Positions 51,425-59,923 of a stretch of DNA of 64,000 nucleotides are shown here, in pieces. The position numbers were made by a program, and so were the translations under genes. The notes under the pieces are model-generated. The model did not search any database. It saw only the letters and a program-made list of their open reading frames with translations, and was not told the origin of the DNA. The stretch spans positions 1-64,000 of the forward strand of contig NZ_NFLM01000014.1 in NCBI RefSeq assembly GCF_002160915.1, written 5' to 3'. The number at the start of each line of letters is the position of its first letter. Position 1 is the first letter of the stretch. This stretch comes from Faecalibacterium sp. An121. GTDB lineage: Bacteria > Bacillota > Clostridia > Oscillospirales > Ruminococcaceae.

Positions 51425-53835
51425 CCGGCATCACCTGCGCCGTCGGAAAATTTGGTGGTCATGATGCGGTACAGCTCGGTGTCCTGCGGGAAGCGGTCCA
51501 CGAAGGGCAGGATCACGTTGCCATAAAACAGCAGCCCCTCGCCTTCGCCCGAGTGGGTCACATAGGACAGCTGATGGGGCGAGATGTTGAGCTGTTTCGC
51601 CAGAATCTGCCGGTCGCCGGCGGCCTGATTCAGCATGAGGATGAAGTCGGAGTTCTCGAAAATATTCGATACCTCGTGGGAAGCCAGCAGGTCCTTGACG
51701 TTCTGGGTGATGCCGGTGGGTGCGCCGCCCCACTTGCGGAAGCGCTTCCAGATCTCCACCGAATAGGCCGCCGTCTGCTCCTCACGAAGCAAGAGATGGA
51801 ATTCGTCTATAAAGAATCGGGTCGTTTTTCCGGCGTAACGGTTCGTAGTTACGCGGCCCCAAACGGCATCCTGTACCACCAGCATCCCGATCTTCTTGAG
51901 CTGTTTGCCCAGCTCCCGAATGTCGTAGCAGACAAAGCGGTTGTCGATGTCCACGTTGGTCCGATGGTTGAACAGGTTCAGGCTGCCCTTGACGTAGATT
52001 TCCAGAGCCGTGGCAACGTGGTGGGCTTCCTTTTCTTCCTGTTCCAAGAGGGCCTTGTAGAGGTCCTCCAAAAGCGGCATTTTCTCGGGCCGCGGGTCCT
52101 GAAAGTACGCCTGGTAAATTTGATGCACACAGCGGTCGATGACGGTTTTTTCGACGGGAAGCAGCCCTTCCTTGCCGCCTACCACCAGCTCGCACAGCGA
52201 GAGGATGAAATCCGACTTCAAGGCGATGGGATTATCCTCTTCCGAATAGTTGGCGTTGATGTCCATTGGGTTGATAAACTGGGTGCTGGTAGGCGAGATT
52301 TTGATAACCTGACCGTGCAGCCGCTCCACCAGTGCCGCATATTCTGCCTCGGGATCACAGACGATGATATCGTCGTCTGTGGCGAGGAAGGCATTGGTGA
52401 TTTCACGCTTGGCTGCGAATGATTTTCCACTTCCAGGCGTGCCGAGGATCAGGCCGTTGGGGTTTTTGAGCCGCTTGCGGTCCACCATGATGAGGTTGTT
52501 GGAGAGAGCATTGAGGCCGTAGTAGAGCGCACCGGGCCCTGCCTGAAACAGCTCCTGTGTCGTAAATGGGATAAAGATGGCGGTGCTGGAAGTGGTCAGC
52601 GCCCGCTCGGTCTCCACCAGGTTGTGGGCCAAGGGCAGGCACGACATGAGGCCCTGCTCCTGCTGCCAGTCCAGGCGGATCAGCTGGCAGTTGTGCTTCT
52701 GGGCGATGCTGGCCGCCTGGAACACATTGGTCTCCAGTTCCTGGGGTGTGCGCCCGGTGTTGAACACCAGAAACGTCAGCAGGAACATCCGCTCATTCTG
52801 GCTTTGCAGCTCCTTCAAGAGGTTCTTGGCGTCCCGGCCATAGGTCGCCAAATCCGACGGTAATATGTCAATATCATAGCCTGCACGGACAGCTTTTTTC
52901 TGTTCCTCGATCTTCGATCTATCGAGTTCCGTAATGGTGCGCTTCACCGTCTTGATGGCCTTGTTCTGGTCCACCGAGTGGATGTGCATGGTCACGATCT
53001 GGCTGGATTCCATCCCCAGAAAGTCTTTCAGCAGCTGGTCGCTGAGGTCGGACGCCGTGATGGACAAAAAGCTCATGGCTCCATGCAGACCGCCCACCTG
53101 ACAGGTGCGGGTGTTGAACGCAAAGGCGCTGGGGGCAATGAAGTCCTTGGCAGAAAAGCCCGACCTGGGCAGCTCCTTCCAGTCAAATCTAAATTTGGAT
53201 TCACCATCCATGTGGAACAGGTCGTGCATGAGGCGCAGCCGCTCCCAACCGTTCAGGACGCGGGCCGCCGCGCCAAGGCGGCGGAAGTTGTTGAGGATGT
53301 CGTTCTGCAGGTGGTCCAGCCGGGGCTTGGCCTGCCGCATGGACGCCGCCTCGATGCCGAAGGTCAGGTATTTCGTTTTTGTCAGGCCGTTGTTTCCCTG
53401 GGCCAGCTGGGTTTTCAGCATCTGGCTGTACTCGGCCCGGATGTCATCGAAGCCGTCCTTCTGAGGCGGGATGCGGATGCTGCACTCAAAGCTCTCGGCG
53501 TCGGCGGCCATGTTGACGAAGGAAAATTCAAAGTGCACCGACGAATCGAAGAAATTCAAAAAGCTGCACCACTCCTCGAAAATGGCGGTCTTGTCCTCCT
53601 GCAATGCCAGCTGGTAGTTGATGTCCTGAAACTGGATGGTGCGGGTGTAATAGCCGTCCCGCACCCGGCAAGTACCGTCGGCAAACATCCGCTCAAAGGG
53701 AATGGTCTGCTGGGCGGTGCGGGGGATGCCGTCATCGCGGCGGGCCGTTTTCACGATGCGGTCGATCTTCTTGCGCTCAGCCTTGCTGAACAGGGGCTTA
53801 CCGGCGGGCTTTTCGCTGCTGAGCTTTTTGAACAA
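51421..53835 (-). CDS. virB4: VirB4-type conjugation ATPase
   Basis: 804 residues. Walker A LILGTPGSGKSFAAKREITN near 463, Walker B TRFFIDEFHLLLREEQTA, and GITQNVKDLLASHEV. Powers the type IV secretion channel and pilus-like assembly at the membrane. Starts with TTG at 53835, 7 nt after GGAGGTG, inside the end of prgI. Length is normal for Gram-positive VirB4. Confidence 0.92.
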   Translation of the reverse strand: MFKKLSSEKPAGKPLFSKAERKKIDRIVKTARRDDGIPRTAQQTIPFERMFADGTCRVRDGYYTRTIQFQDINYQLALQEDKTAIFEEWCSFLNFFDSSVHFEFSFVNMAADAESFECSIRIPPQKDGFDDIRAEYSQMLKTQLAQGNNGLTKTKYLTFGIEAASMRQAKPRLDHLQNDILNNFRRLGAAARVLNGWERLRLMHDLFHMDGESKFRFDWKELPRSGFSAKDFIAPSAFAFNTRTCQVGGLHGAMSFLSITASDLSDQLLKDFLGMESSQIVTMHIHSVDQNKAIKTVKRTITELDRSKIEEQKKAVRAGYDIDILPSDLATYGRDAKNLLKELQSQNERMFLLTFLVFNTGRTPQELETNVFQAASIAQKHNCQLIRLDWQQEQGLMSCLPLAHNLVETERALTTSSTAIFIPFTTQELFQAGPGALYYGLNALSNNLIMVDRKRLKNPNGLILGTPGSGKSFAAKREITNAFLATDDDIIVCDPEAEYAALVERLHGQVIKISPTSTQFINPMDINANYSEEDNPIALKSDFILSLCELVVGGKEGLLPVEKTVIDRCVHQIYQAYFQDPRPEKMPLLEDLYKALLEQEEKEAHHVATALEIYVKGSLNLFNHRTNVDIDNRFVCYDIRELGKQLKKIGMLVVQDAVWGRVTTNRYAGKTTRFFIDEFHLLLREEQTAAYSVEIWKRFRKWGGAPTGITQNVKDLLASHEVSNIFENSDFILMLNQAAGDRQILAKQLNISPHQLSYVTHSGEGEGLLFYGNVILPFVDRFPQDTELYRIMTTKFSDGAGDAG

Positions 53836-54190
53836 TGCGCGTCACCTCCTCCTGGGCGTCTGCCTGCCGCACGAGAGCGGCATAGTAGTTGTTGGTGCGG
53901 TAGGGCCGGACTTTCGGCCGGACAAACCGGGCCTGATAGAACTGCCGGGCCACCACCTCGGGCGGCTGGCCGTTGCGCTCGTACATCCCAAAGAAAAAGA
54001 ACGGGAGCATGACCGCGATCATGGAAAGAGCCGCCAGGCTCAGGTTGCCGCTGCCCCGGACAAAAAAGTAGACCGGCACACCGATCAGTGCGCCGGTCCC
54101 GAAGCAGACGATCTGCCGTTTGGTCAGGCCGAACAGAATCTTGGATTTGACCCGCGTCAGGTCCCGCGGGACGGAAATATAGGCTGCCAT
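53798..54190 (-). CDS. PrgI family (VirB3-like) membrane protein
   Basis: 130 residues: YISVPRDLTRVKSKILFGLT, two adjacent hydrophobic segments (QIVCFGTGALIGVPVYFFV; LSLAALSMIAVMLPFFFFG) and a basic tail with MYERNGQPPEVVARQFYQAR. This is the PrgI pattern, the VirB3 equivalent that anchors VirB4. AAAAGGAGGACAAT precedes the start. Confidence 0.9.
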   Translation of the reverse strand: MAAYISVPRDLTRVKSKILFGLTKRQIVCFGTGALIGVPVYFFVRGSGNLSLAALSMIAVMLPFFFFGMYERNGQPPEVVARQFYQARFVRPKVRPYRTNNYYAALVRQADAQEEVTRIVQKAQQRKARR

Positions 54191-54221
54191 ATTGTCCTCC
54201 TTTTATAATAGGTGTGGGGCG

Positions 54222-55088
54222 TTAATGGGCGTTGAGGATGCTGCGGGCGAGGGTGCCGGTCTTGAGCAGTGTGAAGCAGAGCAGGACGGTGTACCCAATG
54301 ACGCCCCAAATCGACGCGATGGGGTCGGATGCAAACGACACGCCCTGGATGAGCACCGCGTAAATGCCCACGCAGATCATGATGAGGAACCCCTGCAACC
54401 CCAAAGCCAGCAAGCTGCGCAAGTAGTTCTGGCCGATCTGGCTTTGTTCCTTGCTGCCGAAGGTGGAGAACGGGATGGGGGCCAAACTTACGGCGAGATA
54501 GATTTCCACCATACGGCCATACACGATGACGAAAATCGCTATACCGAGTATTTTCATGGTAAAACCGATGAGGAAGGATTGCAGGTAGAGAGCCAGCAGC
54601 TCGCCCAGTTCCAGGGTCATGAGGGAGGTTTGCAGGGTGAGCAAAGTGGTATCGTCCACCGCCGTGTTGCCCGCAATGATGCCGCTGGACTCGGCCACCA
54701 CCGTCTGGGCCAGGTCAAAGACGGCCATGGTGATGTCAAAGGTATTGGAAATGAGGGTGACGGCCACGAAGGTCTTGAACACCCAGCGGAAGAAGGTCCA
54801 GGTCTCGAAGTTGGCCAGATTGTTGTGGTCGATGACCATCTGGATCAGCTCATAGCAGGCCACGATGGTCAGGAAGATGCCCGCGATCGGCAAAATGGCC
54901 GACTCGGACACCCCCTGGACCATCTCAAAGACCCGGGGCGAAAACTCGGCGGGGGTCAGGCTGACCTGCTCGCCGATCTCGCCCACCTGCTCGTTGACCG
55001 AATCAAACATCCCGGACAAGTTGCCCATGACCCCGCCGACCAGTATCTCCTTGAGCCACTCGGTGATTTTCTGGAGTACCTTGTCCAC
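54222..55088 (-). CDS. VirB6/TrbL-like conjugation membrane protein (CD1112-like)
   Basis: 288 residues with about six membrane segments (AILPIAGIFLTIVACYELIQ; FVAVTLISNTFDITMAVFDL; MKILGIAIFVIVYGRMVEIY; LALGLQGFLIMICVGIYAVL). The TWTFFRWVFKTFVAVTLISN region is typical of the group. Starts with GTG at 55088, its GGAGG overlapping the end of a 28-codon gene upstream. Confidence 0.88.
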   Translation of the reverse strand: MDKVLQKITEWLKEILVGGVMGNLSGMFDSVNEQVGEIGEQVSLTPAEFSPRVFEMVQGVSESAILPIAGIFLTIVACYELIQMVIDHNNLANFETWTFFRWVFKTFVAVTLISNTFDITMAVFDLAQTVVAESSGIIAGNTAVDDTTLLTLQTSLMTLELGELLALYLQSFLIGFTMKILGIAIFVIVYGRMVEIYLAVSLAPIPFSTFGSKEQSQIGQNYLRSLLALGLQGFLIMICVGIYAVLIQGVSFASDPIASIWGVIGYTVLLCFTLLKTGTLARSILNAH

Positions 55089-55100
55089 GGACCGCCCTCC

Positions 55101-55187
55101 TTAGCCCAGCAGCGGGAACCGGGACAAAAGGCTCATGAGGGAAGCGAGAAACTGAAAGAGCGCAGTTGCAACAGAAAAGAGTTCCAT
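55101..55187 (-). CDS. 28-residue hydrophobic microprotein before the VirB6-like gene
   Basis: MELFSVATALFQFLASLMSL then LSRFPLLG and TAA. AGGAGG lies 7 nt before the ATG, and the TAA touches the GGAGG of the VirB6-like gene, an arrangement that favours coupled translation. One membrane-spanning helix is likely. It is in a run of conserved transfer genes, so it may be a small subunit of the channel or a leader peptide setting VirB6 translation. No family recognised. Confidence 0.6.
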   Translation of the reverse strand: MELFSVATALFQFLASLMSLLSRFPLLG

Positions 55188-55353
55188 ATTTGTGTCCTCC
55201 TGAAATTGTGCTTGTATGGGTTGGTTTTTGGATGAATGCCGCCATGTCCCAGCGCGCCGCGGGCTGAATGTGGAAGCCCTATTCTGTGGGCGGCAGTTCC
55301 CGCTTGGGGCGCTGGGCGGGGGCAGATTACAGGGTTACGCTATCCGGCTATCT

Positions 55354-55569
55354 TTAGCCAAACAGGCCGCTCAGCAGAGGTACGAGGGTGGTGCCGATGA
55401 GGGCGACACCGCCGCCGGCCATGAGCTGCTTCATGCCCTGGCTTTTCGAGCCGGGGTTGTCGGACCCATACCCCTCTAGCAGGTTGACGCCGCCCCACAC
55501 GCCGAGGCCAGCGCCCAGGGCAACAACGAGGGTCTGAAGGACTTCGATTGCGCTATTGAAGAATTCCAT
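55354..55569 (-). CDS. Maff2 family small membrane protein
   Basis: 71 residues: MEFFNSAIEVLQTLVVALGA, GLGVWGGVNLLEGYGSDNPG, KQLMAGGGVALIGTTLVPLL, SGLFG. Two membrane helices around a Gly-rich loop, VirB2-pilin-like in size and shape. AAGGAGAAGATCACC precedes the ATG. Standard partner of VirB6 and PrgI genes here. The gap to the 28-residue gene (55188-55353) holds nothing clear. Confidence 0.88.
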   Translation of the reverse strand: MEFFNSAIEVLQTLVVALGAGLGVWGGVNLLEGYGSDNPGSKSQGMKQLMAGGGVALIGTTLVPLLSGLFG

Positions 55570-55693
55570 GGTGATCTTCTCCTTGTTATAAAAGAACACT
55601 TGCGGCCCCGATACACACCTGAAATCGTTGATTTTGATAAGCTGCCAACCACAGCGAGGGCTGATTTGCCGGTGTATCCTGGAGCCTGGGGTA

Positions 55694-55725
55694 AATAAAA
55701 ACGCTCTCCCAGAGCAGGGAGAGCG
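55694..55725 (-). terminator. Terminator between VirD4 and Maff2 genes
   Basis: CGCTCTCCC (55702-55710), loop, GGGAGAGCG (55717-55725); on the minus strand TTTTTATTT follows. Two more hairpins lie nearer to the VirD4 stop: GGCCC/GGGCC near 55741-55764 and CTTTCTCCCAA/TTTGGGAGAAAG near 55768-55801. Together they divide the transfer operon into two units, so Maff2 probably has a separate promoter or depends on read-through. Confidence 0.8.
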
Positions 55726-55805
55726 GAACGACTATTTATGGCCCATTTACTCCCAACGGGCCGGTTCTTTCTCCCAATTTACGGTGTCTTTTGGGAGAAA
55801 GGATT

Positions 55806-57560
55806 TTATGATTCGTCAGCGTCCACCACATCGTACACATCCGACGGTTTGAGTTTGAGCCGGCGGTCAAGGAACTTCTCGATGTCAAAGAGGTTCTTCT
55901 TGTCGTAGTCGCCGGTCAGCTTGTAATTGGGGTGTTGGGTCAGGTCATACTTGTTGGACAGAAAAGGCCGGACGCCCCGCAGCTGCAGGATGCACTTGCC
56001 GCCGTCCATAACAGCCAGCTCGTCCCGGCTCATGAGTTCGTGACCCGTCTTTTGGTACGATGTGCCGTAGCTGGGGCTGTTACCGCGGGTGTCCGATGTG
56101 TTGTACATATCAATGGTTTCCCGGCCCAGGGTCGCTGACAGCTCTTTTAGGGTGGTATTTTCCGAGCCGCCCAGAAAAATCTGCGAGTCCATGTTCCCGA
56201 TGATGGTGTCGGCGTTGTCTTTGTACAGAGCTTTGAGCTGGGACTGTGCCTGCAAAACCAAACAGGCGGAGATTTCCCGGCTGCGGATGGTGGCCACCAG
56301 CTTCTCCAGGTTCGAGATCTGGCCGATGTTGGCGCACTCGTCGATCAGGCATCGCACATGGACGGGCAGCCGCCCGCCGTACACATCGTCGGCCTTCTCG
56401 CAAAGCAGGTTGAACAACTGGGTGTACACCATAGAAATCAGGAAGTTGAAGGTGCTGTCGGTGTCGCTCATAATGAGGAACAGCGCTGTTTTTCGGTCGC
56501 CCAGGGTGTCCAGTTCCAGCTCATCGTAGGTGGTAATTTCCCGCAGTTCAGCGATGTCAAATGGGGCCAATCTGGCACCGCAGGAAATCAAAATTGACTT
56601 GGCAGTCTTGCCCGCCGCCAGCTTATAAAGACGATATTGCCGCACCGCAAAGTGGTCGGGCTTCTCTTTTGCCAGGTCCTCGAACATCAGGTCCACCGGG
56701 TTTTGGAATTCCTCGTCATCCTCTCGCACTTCCATGATGTTGAGAAATTCCAGTAGAGTGGCGAAGTTTTGCTCCTCTGCCGGGGCCTCATAATGGATAT
56801 AGGCAATAAGCGACGTAAGCAGGAGCTTTTCTGCTTTGTCCCAAAATGGATCACCGCCTTTTCCCTCGCCGCGGGTGTTGGTCATGAGGGTCGTCACCAG
56901 CTTCAAAATATCTTTTTCCGAGTGGATGTACACGAACGGATTATAATGCATCGACTTTTTGAAGTTGATGGTGTTGAAGATTTTGATGCGGTAGCCTTTC
57001 TTCAAAAAGGCGTTGCCGACCTCCAAAACCGTGGTGCCTTTTGGGTCTGTGAGAACATAGGAACTATGCATTTGCAGGAGATTGGGCTTGATCCAGAAGC
57101 GGGTCTTTCCGCTGCCGGAGCCACCTACGATCAGAACATTTTTGTTCCGGGCCGTTTTGGGGTCTTTGGGGCGGCTGGACATGGTGAGGCGCTCGGTCTG
57201 AGTCAGGATAATGTTATCTTCAAACTTGGGGGCCATGTACGGCTCAATGTCCTTGGCATTGCCCCAGCGGGCCGAGCCGTACTCGCTGCCGTGGCGGTAC
57301 TTTTTGGCGTTCTTGCCTTTGAGATAGACGGCCAGGCGAAGCCCTGCGCCGCAGCACAGGCCCACCAACAGGTCCAGTGGGTGAAAGCTGGGCACGATGC
57401 GGCCCAGCGCCTCCGGCAGCACCGACATGAGGGATAGCATCTTTTCGGAAAAGTCAGCCCCGACAGCCAGCCGCCAGGCACAGCCCAGATTGGTGGCGTA
57501 AAGGCCCATCAGGACATAAGGCAGGTTCAGGAGTACAAGGCGTTTGGTGTTTTGGTTCAT
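55806..57560 (-). CDS. virD4: VirD4-type coupling protein
   Basis: 584 residues. Two N-terminal membrane segments (LVLLNLPYVLMGLYATNLGC; LVGLCCGAGLRLAVYLKG), Walker A VLIVGGSGSGKTRFWIKPNL (~143), TDPKGTTVLEVG, Walker B VRCLIDECANIGQISNLEKL and LQAQSQLKALYKDNADTIIG. Brings the relaxase-DNA complex to the channel. Overlaps pcfB by 4 bp. Normal length. Confidence 0.93.
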   Translation of the reverse strand: MNQNTKRLVLLNLPYVLMGLYATNLGCAWRLAVGADFSEKMLSLMSVLPEALGRIVPSFHPLDLLVGLCCGAGLRLAVYLKGKNAKKYRHGSEYGSARWGNAKDIEPYMAPKFEDNIILTQTERLTMSSRPKDPKTARNKNVLIVGGSGSGKTRFWIKPNLLQMHSSYVLTDPKGTTVLEVGNAFLKKGYRIKIFNTINFKKSMHYNPFVYIHSEKDILKLVTTLMTNTRGEGKGGDPFWDKAEKLLLTSLIAYIHYEAPAEEQNFATLLEFLNIMEVREDDEEFQNPVDLMFEDLAKEKPDHFAVRQYRLYKLAAGKTAKSILISCGARLAPFDIAELREITTYDELELDTLGDRKTALFLIMSDTDSTFNFLISMVYTQLFNLLCEKADDVYGGRLPVHVRCLIDECANIGQISNLEKLVATIRSREISACLVLQAQSQLKALYKDNADTIIGNMDSQIFLGGSENTTLKELSATLGRETIDMYNTSDTRGNSPSYGTSYQKTGHELMSRDELAVMDGGKCILQLRGVRPFLSNKYDLTQHPNYKLTGDYDKKNLFDIEKFLDRRLKLKPSDVYDVVDADES

Positions 57561-58027
57561 CGCTCACCACGCTCCTGCTTTTTCTCTTTCATCCGGCCGG
57601 GCACCAGCTCAGCAGCCAGGGCCTTGAACTGCTGCAAACGCTCCAGAACGCTGGGGCGTTTTTCTTTCTGGACCAGTTTGGCGGAGTAGTCTTTGAAGGC
57701 AGCAGTCAGGGTATCGGCATCCCGTGCCTTGAAGAAAACCAGATACCGGGGCGGGTCATCGTGGTTCTTGGTGATGGCGTAGTCCACGCCATACTTATCC
57801 AAGATCCGCTTGAAATCCCGGATACCGGTTTTCTCGATCTCGATGTTGGTGGCTCCCTGATCCTGCCGCAGCAGCTGTTTGACGCTTTGCTTGCCCACCG
57901 GCTTGCTGCGAGCCTTACCCGCCCGCCATTGCAAGAACTTACGGGCTGCCGCCAGGAGCGTCCGGCCCGTCAGCTTGGTGGTACTGATGGCAAAGTTGAT
58001 CGTTCTGTTCTCCACATCTTCCTGCAT
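57557..58027 (-). CDS. PcfB family conjugation protein
   Basis: 156 residues: INFAISTTKLTGRTLLAAAR, VKQLLRQDQGATNIEIEKTG, IRDFKRILDKYGVDYAITKN, YLVFFKARDADTLTAAFKDY. Matches PcfB (DUF3801), which works with the coupling protein PcfC in relaxase recruitment in enterococcal plasmids. ATG at 58027 is preferred; GTG at 58036 is the alternative. Confidence 0.85.
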   Translation of the reverse strand: MQEDVENRTINFAISTTKLTGRTLLAAARKFLQWRAGKARSKPVGKQSVKQLLRQDQGATNIEIEKTGIRDFKRILDKYGVDYAITKNHDDPPRYLVFFKARDADTLTAAFKDYSAKLVQKEKRPSVLERLQQFKALAAELVPGRMKEKKQERGER

Positions 58028-58118
58028 GGGTTTCACCGTCCTTTTCTGCCTGCATCAGGGTCGCGACGAAAAAGCCGAACCAGGCGCCCGCCGCAAAAAA
58101 TACCGCGCTCGTCCACAT
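57939..58118 (-). CDS. DUF3789-like small membrane protein overlapping pcfB
   Basis: 59 residues: MWTSAVFFAAGAWFGFFVAT, LMQAEKDGETHAGRCGEQND and a polar tail. The single helix followed by LMQA-E resembles short DUF3789 proteins found at this place in related elements. The ATG follows the stop of the upstream gene by 2 bp, so coupling is likely. The last 30 codons overlap pcfB in another frame, so the true end of the functional part is uncertain. Confidence 0.5.
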   Translation of the reverse strand: MWTSAVFFAAGAWFGFFVATLMQAEKDGETHAGRCGEQNDQLCHQYHQADGPDAPGGSP

Positions 58119-58120
58119 GG

Positions 58121-58579
58121 TCAGTCCAGCCGGATGGCCACAAAACTCTCGCCGCCCTGCATCAGGATAACGCTGTGCTCTTCCAAAAATTCCGCCAGCT
58201 GATACAGGTCAGCCACCTGAAGGGACACGGTGTTGCCAATGTGGTCGATGCGGAAAAAGACCATGGAGCCGACGAGATAGGATTCCTCCCCGATGTCCAT
58301 GACCTGTTCCGGGCAGTAGCTCATCAGGATGGGCAGGCCGGGAATGCCGTACAGCAAATCGGCCTCGTCGAAACAAGGGAGGTAGTCAGAAGCGTCCTCC
58401 AGTCGGATGACCGAGAGAGGCATCTCGGGGCCAGCCGTTGCCAGATAGAGGGGGCGCTCCGACACGGGCGGGCTAGATACGGATGTGGTGCTGTCTGCCA
58501 GCAGGCTGTTCAGGATGGCTTCGATGGCGCAGACCTTCTCATAGGTCTGCTGTGCGAGGGTGGGTTTTGTTTTAGTCAT
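58121..58579 (-). CDS. Conserved element protein of unknown function
   Basis: 152 residues: TLAQQTYEKVCAIEAILNSL (helical start), a central PLSVIRLEDASDYLPCFDEA and C-terminal FFRIDHIGNTVSLQVADLYQ. No motif I recognise. GAAAGGAAATATCT precedes the ATG. First gene of the virD4-pcfB transcript; the opposite cargo gene begins 100 bp away. Confidence 0.65.
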   Translation of the reverse strand: MTKTKPTLAQQTYEKVCAIEAILNSLLADSTTSVSSPPVSERPLYLATAGPEMPLSVIRLEDASDYLPCFDEADLLYGIPGLPILMSYCPEQVMDIGEESYLVGSMVFFRIDHIGNTVSLQVADLYQLAEFLEEHSVILMQGGESFVAIRLD

Positions 58580-58629
58580 AGATATTTCCTTTCTGTTTTG
58601 AAGTTTTTTCTGAAATCCAGCAAAAACTC

Positions 58630-58657
58630 TTGAATTTTATTATGTTTCTCTTATACT
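58630..58657 (+). promoter_or_regulatory. Promoter of the third DUF4143 gene
   Basis: TTGAAT (58630-58635), 16-bp spacer, TATACT (58652-58657), 23 bp before the start codon. It faces right, against the transfer operon. Confidence 0.55.
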
Positions 58658-58680
58658 ATGAATAGAAGGAGGCGATTTCT

Positions 58681-59880
58681 GTGATTCTCAGGCCACGATA
58701 TATAGACGCTCTGCGCACCTATCGCAACATCCCGCTGGTGAAGATCCTCGCAGGTATCCGTCGTTGCGGAAAGTCCACCATCCTTGAAATGCTGCGGGAT
58801 GATTTGTTGGCAGGCGGTGTCATGGCAGAGCAGGTCATTTTGATGCGCTATACATCCGAGGAGCTCGAACAGGGCATGACCGACCGTGAGATGTACCAAA
58901 ACATCAAGTCGCAGATGAAGGATGGCGTTTTTTACTACCTGCTCCTGGACGAGGTACAGGAAATTGCCGGCTGGGAGAAAGCTGTGAACAGTTTGCTTGA
59001 AAACGGAAACGCCGACATCTATGTGACCGGCTCCAATTCCCGGTTGATGTCCAGCGAAATCTCCACCTATCTCTCCGGGCGGTATGTTTCCATTCCGGTA
59101 TATACCCTATCATTCGCAGAGTACCTGGACTTCAAAGCAGCCAGCGGACGTCCACCCAGAGAGTTGCTCAACGACTATCTGCGCACCGGCGGCTTTCCTA
59201 TTGTTGCTCTGGGTTCTTTTGACGAGCGTTCCGCTTACCAGATCGTAGAGGGTATCTACAGTTCTGTCATTACCAACGATATCACCAGACGGCATAACAT
59301 CAGCAATTACGACCTGTTTAACCGGGTGGTCAAATATGTGGTGGAAAACGTGGGCAAAACTTTCTCGGCCAACGCTATCGTCAAGTTTCTCAGGAGCGAA
59401 GGGCGTTCTCTGTCCGTCGAATCCATCTACAATTACTTGAACTGGCTTGAAAAGGCTTTCGTTATTTACCGTTGTCAGCGGTATGATCTGCAAGGTAAGT
59501 CTGTCCTCAAAACGCAGGAAAAGTTTTATCTGGCTGACCCTTCGCTCAAATACTGCATGACGGGCTTCAACCCTAAATCGCTGGCATCCATGCTGGAAAA
59601 TGTCGTGTATTTTGAGCTGCTGCGCCGCGGTTATGAGGTATACATCGGCAAGAATGAGACCAGGGAAATCGACTTTGTAGCTGTGCGGCGAGATGAGCGC
59701 ATTTATGTGCAGGTCTGCCGTCAGCTGCCCGAAGATTCTGACCGGGAAGTCGGCAACCTCCTGGAAATCAGGGACCATTACCCCAAATTTGTAGTGACAT
59801 TGGACGATCTGGCTTCTGGGAATATCAACGGTGTGCAGATCGTGCATTTGCTGGATTTCCTGTTGAGTGACAGGTATTGA
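58681..59880 (+). CDS. AAA+ ATPase with DUF4143 domain (third copy)
   Basis: 399 residues from GTG after AGAAGGAGGCGATTTCT. Walker A LAGIRRCGKSTILEMLRDDL near residue 22, Walker B YYLLLDEVQEIAGWEKAVNS, DIYVTGSNSRLMSSEISTYL, C-terminal LENVVYFELLRRGYEVYIGK and TREIDFVAVRRDERIYVQVC. Close in type to the first copy (GxRRCGKS) and far from the second. It has its own promoter and stands alone between the virD4 and parB units, so it is cargo. Function not established. Confidence 0.87.
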   Translation: MILRPRYIDALRTYRNIPLVKILAGIRRCGKSTILEMLRDDLLAGGVMAEQVILMRYTSEELEQGMTDREMYQNIKSQMKDGVFYYLLLDEVQEIAGWEKAVNSLLENGNADIYVTGSNSRLMSSEISTYLSGRYVSIPVYTLSFAEYLDFKAASGRPPRELLNDYLRTGGFPIVALGSFDERSAYQIVEGIYSSVITNDITRRHNISNYDLFNRVVKYVVENVGKTFSANAIVKFLRSEGRSLSVESIYNYLNWLEKAFVIYRCQRYDLQGKSVLKTQEKFYLADPSLKYCMTGFNPKSLASMLENVVYFELLRRGYEVYIGKNETREIDFVAVRRDERIYVQVCRQLPEDSDREVGNLLEIRDHYPKFVVTLDDLASGNINGVQIVHLLDFLLSDRY

Positions 59881-59887
59881 AAATCAG

Positions 59888-59923
59888 ATAAAGGTCAGGG
59901 CCATTGTTGGTCCTGGCCTTTAT
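59888..59923. terminator. Hairpin between converging genes
   Basis: ATAAAGGTCAGGGCC (59888-59902) and GGTCCTGGCCTTTAT (59909-59923) pair with one or two mismatches. It lies between the ends of the third DUF4143 gene and parB and could end transcription from both sides, though T tracts are short. Confidence 0.6.

Noticed and set aside
49751-51526. 591-codon plus-strand frame opposite the wall hydrolase
   Set aside because: Shadow of the CD1108-like gene, which carries the NlpC/P60 motifs. The plus frame has no ribosome site or domain.
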